NCBI GenBank assembly: GCA_022567275.1
Contig: JADFHH010000050.1
Span: 1 to 8,650, forward strand
Direction: 5' to 3'
Origin: Pseudomonadota bacterium
GTDB lineage: Bacteria; Pseudomonadota; Alphaproteobacteria; Rhizobiales; Methyloligellaceae
Length of the DNA: 8,650 bases
Shown: piece by piece, positions 3,801-8,650 of the stretch
Layout: every line of letters starts with the position of its first letter
Numbering within the stretch: position 1 is the stretch's first letter
The notes under the pieces: model-generated
The model's input: the letters and a program-made list of their open reading frames with translations, nothing else
What the model was told of the DNA's origin: nothing
The model's database searches: none
Position numbers and translations under genes: made by a program

Positions 3801-6458
3801 CTAGACTGTGATATCGCCCGTTGCCGTTCCGGCGCCGTCATCAACGATAATTGTTACCTGCGAGAGCACTGCAACATCCAAGATTGCAACCGTCTCGATA
3901 TTTCCGGCATTGGCAAAATTGCCACCGGTATCATCAATCTGAAGTTCATCAACCAGCCCGGCGCCGTTGTCCGCGACCCGCACATAATTGTTGATATTAC
4001 CGCCTGAGATATCCAGCAAAGCGGTCAAATCGATGGCATCGCCTTCAGCGAAGTCGTAGTCGGTGATGATGTCTGCGATATCGATGCTTCCGAGAACGAA
4101 GGTGTCGGCGCCGTCCCCGCCGGTGAGCGTGTTCTGACCCGCGCCACCGTCGAGAATGTCGTCGTCGCCGCCGCCGCCGAGGAGGATATCGTCTCCGTCG
4201 CCGCCGATGAGAATGTCATTATTTTCGGTACCCTGAATGGTCAGGCCGACCACCACTTCGGTTTCAACGGACGCGACCGCGGTTTCACCACCGGTGGCAA
4301 CCGCTGAGCTGAAATCGCCCTCAAGCGTCGTGCCGTCATTGAACGCGACCGAGAAGGTCACGCTATCAGGCGCTAAGTCGCCGCCGCCGCTTGTTGCCAG
4401 ATCAATCGTCAGCTCATCGCCTTGCGCAACTTCGCCATCGGGCAGCGTGACCGTCAGGGTATTGCCGTCAGCCGATACGCTGGCCGATGCACCCTCAACC
4501 GCGCCGCCGTCGCCAAGTGACAATTCCAGACTTGCCGGATCGAAGGTTGCTGCCGCAGCCGAGATATCGATGGTGATCGAGGTGATGTACTCGACCGCGA
4601 AGGCCGCCGCCAGGAAGGTGAAGACGAACTGGTTGCCCGAGAGGCTTGTCTCGACCTGACGCGTTGCCGTATTCGGCGAATGCCGGACAACGTTCGCCAG
4701 AAAAGCGTCCAGAGCCTCCTGCGTCGGATCGACTGCGTCGATGTTTTCGTTAGTGTTGTCAAAGAAAGTATCGCCGGTCAGAATGACCGTCGCTGTCTTT
4801 CCGTCCCAATGGACGAGATCGTCAAAATCAAAGTTCACGCCACTGATTGCCGCGTTGTTTTGGGCTGTCGAGAAGATAATCTCGTTGGCGCCGAGGACAT
4901 GGACCGCGTCGATGTTTTCATTAGCCGTGAATCCATCACCGCTACCGGACACACCGAACCCGTCTTCTTCGTCGAAGAACAGGCTGAAGGTCGTAGTCGT
5001 ACCATCGAACTCGATGAGGTCGCCGTCGTCGAAATCGTTTGCCGCAACGCCGCCAAGATTGTCCTGGTTGCTTCCGAGCGAGAAGATGAGGTTGCCGTTG
5101 GCGGGGTTGATGCTGACCGCATCAACGTTGTTACCAATGGCACCGAAATCGGATCCGTCGAACACGAGGATCGCGCCGCCGGCACCTCCGTTTGCGTCTG
5201 CATCCCACAGGGCCACATCTTCACTTCGGAGGGTTATCGTGCCACCCCCTGGCGCAGGAACTATCTTGGGGTTAGTGGTCGAGAACAGGAAATCATCTAC
5301 GGCGAAAGATATCCCGAGGACAGTCGCAAAGGATTCACTGCCCGTGAAAATGTGGACGCCATCAATGTCCACATTAACGCCGCCGAAGGTTGCTTCGTTG
5401 AAGAACTCGGAGGCGGTCGTGCCATCCGAAGTTTGGATGATATCGCCGTCCGAGAAGGGGACAGCGCCAACCTCCGAAGCTCCAGTGGTAGACAAGGTGA
5501 TTGTCGCCTTCTGGGCCTCGCGCCGACCGTATCGATTGCGACCGTGTCGGAGCCGGGCCCCGCCGGCGTTGCCGGCCGCGTCGCTGTAGCTGCCGGCCGG
5601 GACGCTCACCGTGCCGGTTCCCGCGACCCCGTCATCCGCCGTGAAGGTGGCCGTGTAACTGGTGCCGGAGCCGGCGAAGTTGGACAGGGTGCCGTTCGAC
5701 ACGTTCACGTCGGCCGCGATAAAGTTCGCCACCGCCTCGGAAAACTCGAACGTCACCAGCGAGGCGGTGTCGCCGTCGTCGAGCGCGTCGTCGGCTATAG
5801 TCACGGTAACCGTCAGATTCAGCGTGTCTGCGACTTCTTCCGGTACCTCTAAGCCCGCGCCTCCATCGTCTGGAAACTCGACAAGGCCAAACTGCAGCTC
5901 CGTTGGCGGCAGCAAGGGCGTCAGATCAACCGTATCGCCAATGCCGCCCCCCGGATCGACGGCGAAGTTGCCGCCACTGCTGTCCGGGCCGCCATCCGCC
6001 TCGGGGCCCGCTGTGGGGACGCCTTCCTGTGCATTCTCAAGCGCTGCCTGCAACAGGCCGAAAGGAATCTCGACGCCGGGACCGAGCACAAGCGTCGGAT
6101 AGAATGTGGCGCCGCCTTCGATGACGATGACAGAGCCGTCTTCCTGAACGAGATAAAGATTGCCGTCCTTGATGAAGACACGGTCGATGACGGTTCCGGG
6201 CGGCAGTATGATCTTCGCGCCTAATTCGGTGGAAGAAAATGTGGACGCTGAGACCGGCGCGGTCGCCCGGTCAAATACCTGGTTCCCGGACTGCTGATCC
6301 CCGGGGGTTGCCTGCGCGAGCTGAATTGCTGCAACCGCAGAGGCGTCTGAGTTGTCTCCCGCTTTGGCCTCAAGAGGTGCTGCCGATGAATCCGGCGAAT
6401 TCGCGTCTGATGAATTGTTTGAATTCAAATCACGAGAGATGCCATCACCCCAGGCCAC
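3801..6458 (-). CDS. LapA-like RTX adhesin with retention module and type I secretion signal
   Basis: An 885-residue acidic, cysteine-poor surface protein; GTG at 6458 is chosen because GGAG (6470-6467) lies eight bases before it. Order of parts: residues about 40-190 match the N-terminal module of large type I-secreted adhesins (STELGAKIILPPGTVI, G-S-V-I-V-I-E-G-G, V-E-I-P-F, and a G-G-N-F...L-T-P-L-L-P-P-T-E-L-Q-F-G exit); about 216-301 is one Ig-like repeat unit (VTIADDALDDGDTAS to SDAAGNAGG); 302-313 is a frameshifted stretch; about 317-581 holds four blocks keyed by I-D-A-V or similar; about 606-736 is an unassigned beta-rich domain; 752-787 has four RTX nonapeptides of the GGDGDDILL kind, which bind calcium; about 781-885 resembles the VCA0849-type type I secretion C-terminal domain (A-D-T-F...D-A-I-D-L-T-A-L-L-D). 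P-T-A-G (148-151) is a candidate protease site. Likely role: cell-surface attachment or biofilm, if another exporter serves it. It is short for a LapA-like protein. Confidence 0.85.
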   Translation of the reverse strand: MAWGDGISRDLNSNNSSDANSPDSSAAPLEAKAGDNSDASAVAAIQLAQATPGDQQSGNQVFDRATAPVSASTFSSTELGAKIILPPGTVIDRVFIKDGNLYLVQEDGSVIVIEGGATFYPTLVLGPGVEIPFGLLQAALENAQEGVPTAGPEADGGPDSSGGNFAVDPGGGIGDTVDLTPLLPPTELQFGLVEFPDDGGAGLEVPEEVADTLNLTVTVTIADDALDDGDTASLVTFEFSEAVANFIAADVNVSNGTLSNFAGSGTSYTATFTADDGVAGTGTVSVPAGSYSDAAGNAGGARLRHGRNRYGRREAQKATITLSTTGASEVGAVPFSDGDIIQTSDGTTASEFFNEATFGGVNVDIDGVHIFTGSESFATVLGISFAVDDFLFSTTNPKIVPAPGGGTITLRSEDVALWDADANGGAGGAILVFDGSDFGAIGNNVDAVSINPANGNLIFSLGSNQDNLGGVAANDFDDGDLIEFDGTTTTFSLFFDEEDGFGVSGSGDGFTANENIDAVHVLGANEIIFSTAQNNAAISGVNFDFDDLVHWDGKTATVILTGDTFFDNTNENIDAVDPTQEALDAFLANVVRHSPNTATRQVETSLSGNQFVFTFLAAAFAVEYITSITIDISAAAATFDPASLELSLGDGGAVEGASASVSADGNTLTVTLPDGEVAQGDELTIDLATSGGGDLAPDSVTFSVAFNDGTTLEGDFSSAVATGGETAVASVETEVVVGLTIQGTENNDILIGGDGDDILLGGGGDDDILDGGAGQNTLTGGDGADTFVLGSIDIADIITDYDFAEGDAIDLTALLDISGGNINNYVRVADNGAGLVDELQIDDTGGNFANAGNIETVAILDVAVLSQVTIIVDDGAGTATGDITV
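4101..4238 (-). repeat. RTX calcium-binding nonapeptide repeats within the adhesin
   Basis: Four consecutive nine-residue units follow the GGxGxDxUx pattern: GGDGDDILL, GGGGDDDIL, DGGAGQNTL, TGGDGADTF. The third has Gln for the usual Asp. This is a very small array for an RTX protein, placed just ahead of the secretion signal, as in the family. Confidence 0.85.
5518..5813 (-). repeat. GC-rich Ig-like repeat unit inside the adhesin
   Basis: One roughly 90-residue unit of the Bap/large-adhesin Ig-like type, ending in the usual SYSDAAGNAG motif. By hand count its last 120 bases (5521-5640) are about 76 % G+C, against about 42-53 % in the neighbouring blocks of the same gene at 4741-4800 and 5281-5400. 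Units of this kind normally occur in tandem arrays; only one is left here. Its 3' edge is frame-damaged. Confidence 0.7.
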
Positions 6459-6466
6459 GATTGCAA

Positions 6467-6470
6467 CTCC
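6467..6470 (-). promoter_or_regulatory. Ribosome binding site that fixes the adhesin start
   Basis: GGAG on the minus strand, eight bases upstream of GTG at 6458. No comparable site precedes the GTG at 6515, so the shorter start is preferred. Confidence 0.55.
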
Positions 6471-6748
6471 ATGTTCGGATCCTGTGTCATCAAAAAAGCA
6501 CAGACGCACCAACACGCCAGTCCGTGGGCGGTTTGCCTGCAGAACACCGGAAACTCAGACTCGTGTTAAACCAACCAAATAGGCTGCTATGTCTTCACTT
6601 TCTGTCCCGCAGTCGCTTCCTGCACATCCACACCCGGCGCGCCTAACGATTTCTTATTATTTGGCAAAACCTGTCTCCAGACGGATGCGAGAGTTCAGGA
6701 AATATATCGAGACACGATATTCGGGCCAACCGGTATTGGGAAAATTAC

Positions 6749-6764
6749 TAGACTGTGCAGTCTA
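6749..6764. promoter_or_regulatory. Operator-like dyad upstream of the adhesin
   Basis: TAGACTG and CAGTCTA form a perfect 7-bp inverted repeat around a two-base centre (TG), about 290 bases upstream of the adhesin start. A short, tight dyad in non-coding DNA is typical of a dimeric regulator site. No regulator can be named. Confidence 0.35.
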
Positions 6765-6945
6765 CTAAGGTCCGAACTCACTATTCCTATCCATTGTGCG
6801 GGATGGATTTTGCCGCTGAAAAGGCTAAGAAAGCGCAGCTACCCTCACTGGTTTGCAAGCCTTTCTAACGCACTCAGGGGCTAAATCCACCGCGCCCGCA
6901 GGGTTCGGCGAGGAGGGCCCGCCTATAGCCAAACAATGCTCGAAA

Positions 6946-6970
6946 AGGCGAAAAGCCTGTTCTTTCGCCT
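6946..6970. other. Perfect 8-bp stem-loop in the divergent intergenic region
   Basis: AGGCGAAA (6946-6953) pairs perfectly with TTTCGCCT (6963-6970) over a nine-base loop. No T run follows on either strand. It lies 40 bases ahead of the possible small gene at 7011. It may be an operator or an RNA leader hairpin. Confidence 0.35.
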
Positions 6971-7010
6971 GGTTGCCAGTCTTCGGCGTCAGCACCTGCA
7001 GGAGTGAACG

Positions 7011-7118
7011 ATGAGACAGAAATCAGAACGGCATCGCGGCGCCGCCAAAGCCGGACATGGACTCATGTGTCAGATGTGCGACACTGTTCACGGGTTCTCT
7101 CTCAAGAGACTTCGTTGA
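7011..7118 (+). CDS. Possible 35-residue small protein with a CxxC pair
   Basis: ATG at 7011 has a strong Shine-Dalgarno, AGGAG at 7000-7004, six bases before it. The frame is 35 codons long and ends in TGA at 7116-7118. The peptide is basic (R, K and H rich) and has one C-Q-M-C pair at residues 20-23 followed by D-T-V-H, which could hold a metal, but one pair alone is weak evidence. No signal peptide or membrane segment is seen and I recognise no family. It lies alone in an otherwise gene-free stretch, on the same strand as the citrate synthase gene 160 bases downstream. It could be a real small protein, a regulatory leader, or chance. Confidence 0.3.
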   Translation: MRQKSERHRGAAKAGHGLMCQMCDTVHGFSLKRLR

Positions 7119-7223
7119 ACGCAAAGCGGGCTGTAAGTCCTGAAAGACGCCTCGGCACGCTGCCGCCCGATGATACATGAGGAGTAGAATTTTTCCTTGC
7201 CAACACTCATTTGACACCGCCGG

Positions 7224-7251
7224 ATTCGGTTACGGTCCAATTCGGTAACCG
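7224..7251 (+). promoter_or_regulatory. Direct and inverted repeats just upstream of the citrate synthase start
   Basis: ATTCGGT occurs at 7224-7230 and 7240-7246, 16 bases apart, and CGGTTAC (7227-7233) is complementary to GTAACCG (7245-7251). The block ends 28 bases before the ATG and follows TTGACA (7211-7216). It could be a regulator site over the promoter or a hairpin in the leader. Confidence 0.35.
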
Positions 7252-7278
7252 GGTGGAAAACGCTTAAAGGAACACGCA

Positions 7279-8070
7279 ATGCCTGACGAAGGCACCCGGG
7301 TGCACCGCGGATTGAAAGGTGTGTGTTTCGAACGCTCGCCGACTACCTTCATAGACGGCCGGAAAGGCGAACTGCGCTACCGCGGATATTCGATCCATGA
7401 TCTCGCGGCCAATTCCACATTCGAGGAAACCGCCTATCTGCTGCTCAAGGGAGACCTGCCGGCGCGGGCGGATCACGATGCTTTTGTGAGTCAATTGCGG
7501 GCGGGCCGCATGCTTCCCGATCCGGTTTATGACCTTATCCGTGCGTTCAGGGACGCCCATCCCATGGACGTGCTGCGGACGGCGGTTTCCGCCCTCGGCG
7601 CCATCGATCCGGATGCGGACGACAATTCCCCTGAAGCGATGCTCGCCAAGGGTCTTCGCCTCACCTCGCAGGTGCCGATGATCGTAACCGCTCACCACCG
7701 AATCCGGAACGGCGATGAACCGGTGGCGCCGAACCCGGATCTCGGACACGCCGCGAACTTCCTTTACATGCTGAAAGGCGAAGCTCCGAGCGACGCTGCC
7801 GCCCGCCTCATGGACACCGATATGCTGCTCCACGCCGAGCACGGCTCCAACGCATCGTCCTTCACAGCCAGGGTCGTCACGAGTACGCAAGCAAATTTCC
7901 ACGCGGCTGTTACGGCGGCCGTGGCCGCCCTCTCGGGTCCGGCCCACGGCGGCGCCGCGGAAGACGTTATGCGCATGGCCCATGAGATCGGCGATCCGTC
8001 CCGCGCCGCCAGCTACGTCAAGGCCAAGCGAAAGAACCGGGAACCGGTCACCGGATTTGGCCACCGCGTC
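7279..8070 (+). CDS. Citrate synthase / 2-methylcitrate synthase family, C-terminally broken
   Basis: Starts at ATG 7279 with AAAGGAA (7266-7272) six bases ahead. Residues 1-264 align with the short bacterial citrate synthases, which join acetyl-CoA (or propionyl-CoA) to oxaloacetate: L-K-G-V-C...T-T-F-I-D-G near the N-terminus, L-R-Y-R-G-Y-S-I-H-D-L (32-42), L-L-H-A-E-H-G-S-N-A-S-S-F-T-A-R (183-198) with catalytic His188, G-P-A-H-G-G-A (220-226), and V-T-G-F-G-H-R-V (257-264) with the second catalytic His262. The next residues should be Y-K...D-P-R, but homology stops dead. The catalytic Asp and about the last 100 residues of a roughly 370-residue family are missing. From here the same frame runs open to the window edge only because it reads the antisense of the lipoprotein gene. 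As it stands the product should be inactive. Citrate and methylcitrate activities cannot be told apart here. Confidence 0.88.
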
Positions 8071-8496
8071 CGCCTGACCACCGGCCTGCCAGCCCTCCTC
8101 CACGAAGCGGTCGAGTGCGCCGCGCTCGGTAAATATGAAGATGCCGCGGAAATCCTTCACCCCGAGGCCGATGCCGATGCCGACGGTGAACATCTTCATG
8201 TAGGTGTCCTTCCCCGTCTCTTGGTCGTGCACGATGCCCCAGCCGCTGCCGGTCGAAAGCAAAAACAGATAGATGCCAATGTTGCTGAAGGTGCCATAGC
8301 CCACGGACGAGGCGATCTCGTTGCGCGCCTGGGGGTGTATCTCATAGAGTTCCGCAAGCGTGTCCGCGCGCATCTGCTGGGCGGTTTGCCGCTTCTCCTC
8401 GACCGTGTCGCCACTCGGCGATACACACCCAGTCATGAGGCCAATCAAAAGGAGACCAGCGAACGCGGCTCCCGCTGGGCGAATCATGATTCGCAT
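8047..8496 (-). CDS. YSC84/SYLF-like lipoprotein, 3' end lost
   Basis: Starts at ATG 8496 with AGGA (8506-8503) six bases ahead. Residues 1-24 form a lipoprotein signal: basic start, hydrophobic core 9-22, lipobox L-M-T-G-C with Cys24 as lipidation site. Residues about 35-150 resemble YSC84-related (SYLF-domain) lipoproteins, with V-G-Y-G-T-F-S-N-I-G-I, S-T-G-S-G-W-G-I-V, T-Y-M-K-M, G-L-G-V-K-D-F-R, A-L-D-R-F-V-E-E-G-W and G-G-Q-A-D-A-V-A-K-S-G-D. SYLF proteins are thought to bind lipids; in bacteria the role is unclear. After K-S-G-D (about residue 150) the family's C-terminal strands are absent, and the frame continues to TAA at 7264 only as antisense of citrate synthase. The frame is also open upstream to the window edge, but those residues look non-coding and the ribosome site favours 8496. 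Confidence 0.72.
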
Positions 8497-8650
8497 CCCA
8501 TATCCTGCGAGTGGGTCATCCCAAACTTGATGATCGTCACGCGCCACATTCCAAACGTCGCTGTCAGCGTGCTTCAGATTGTGGACCGCGGCAAACAGAG
8601 GATTGGAGGCGTTAGCCAAAAGGACGTAGCGCTGCCCCCGGGTCGCAACG

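Larger units (their letters stand above)
6459..7278. other. Long divergent intergenic region between adhesin and citrate synthase genes
   Basis: About 820 bases without a convincing long gene. It must hold the promoters of both divergent genes. What can be seen is listed separately: a dyad at 6749-6764, a stem-loop at 6946-6970, a possible small gene at 7011-7118, and repeats at 7224-7251. A 7-bp inverted repeat AAAGGCT/AGCCTTT (6820-6826, 6858-6864) is too far apart to mean much. TTGACA at 7211-7216 is a possible -35 box for the citrate synthase gene but lacks a convincing -10 box. Confidence 0.5.

Noticed and set aside
4680..5852. A 390-codon plus-strand frame within the adhesin
   Set aside because: It is antisense to RTX-adhesin sequence with clear domains; long antisense frames are common opposite Gly/Asp-rich coding DNA.
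7086..7097. GTTC repeat resembling an alphaproteobacterial LexA site
   Set aside because: The two GTTC halves are separated by four bases, not the seven required.
7264..8619. A 451-codon minus-strand frame that could be read as one large protein
   Set aside because: Only the part from about 8496 to 8047 resembles a protein family. The rest is the exact antisense of a well-conserved citrate synthase, and the TTG start lacks support.

Overview
The window looks like an alphaproteobacterial chromosome segment. Support comes from the gene order yggT, DUF167, folD, a tRNA-Ala promoter with a CTTGAC-type -35 box, a degenerate palindromic repeat of a kind I recall from alphaproteobacterial genomes, and a LapA-type adhesin whose N-terminal block resembles alphaproteobacterial relatives. 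No species can be named from the sequence alone.

Layout. Bases 1-229 hold the 3' end of an aldehyde dehydrogenase gene (+). A tRNA-Ala(CGC) gene (-) with a good promoter follows at 337-452. A tight three-gene operon (+) runs from 559 to 2087: yggT, a DUF167/YggU gene and folD (one-carbon metabolism). Convergent to it, 2181-6458 (-) is a LapA/LapG-type surface adhesion locus. In transcription order it has an 885-residue RTX adhesin with an N-terminal retention-type module and a C-terminal type I secretion signal, then the wreck of the HlyD/LapC-type membrane fusion protein gene, then a periplasmic transglutaminase-like cysteine protease (LapG/BTLCP family). In working systems of this kind the adhesin is exported by an ABC transporter plus the fusion protein, held in the outer membrane by its N-terminal module, and released when the protease cuts that module. 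Here no ABC transporter gene lies between adhesin and fusion protein, and the fusion protein gene has lost its front, about 26 internal codons and its reading frame. Its last third is strikingly AT-rich. The adhesin is a mosaic: one GC-rich Ig-like unit ends in a short stretch read in the wrong frame, which is then corrected.

Bases 6459-7278 form a long divergent intergenic region with several dyads and one possible 35-codon gene. From 7279 (+) a citrate synthase gene starts normally but stops resembling the family just after its second catalytic histidine. At that point (8047-8070) it meets, head-on, the broken 3' end of a YSC84/SYLF-like lipoprotein gene (-, start 8496). Both strands stay open across the join, so both genes look intact by ORF length although each has lost its C-terminal part. 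This is either a real inversion or deletion junction or an assembly chimera.

The main points of interest are the decaying adhesin secretion locus, the recombined adhesin, and the cryptic citrate synthase/lipoprotein junction.
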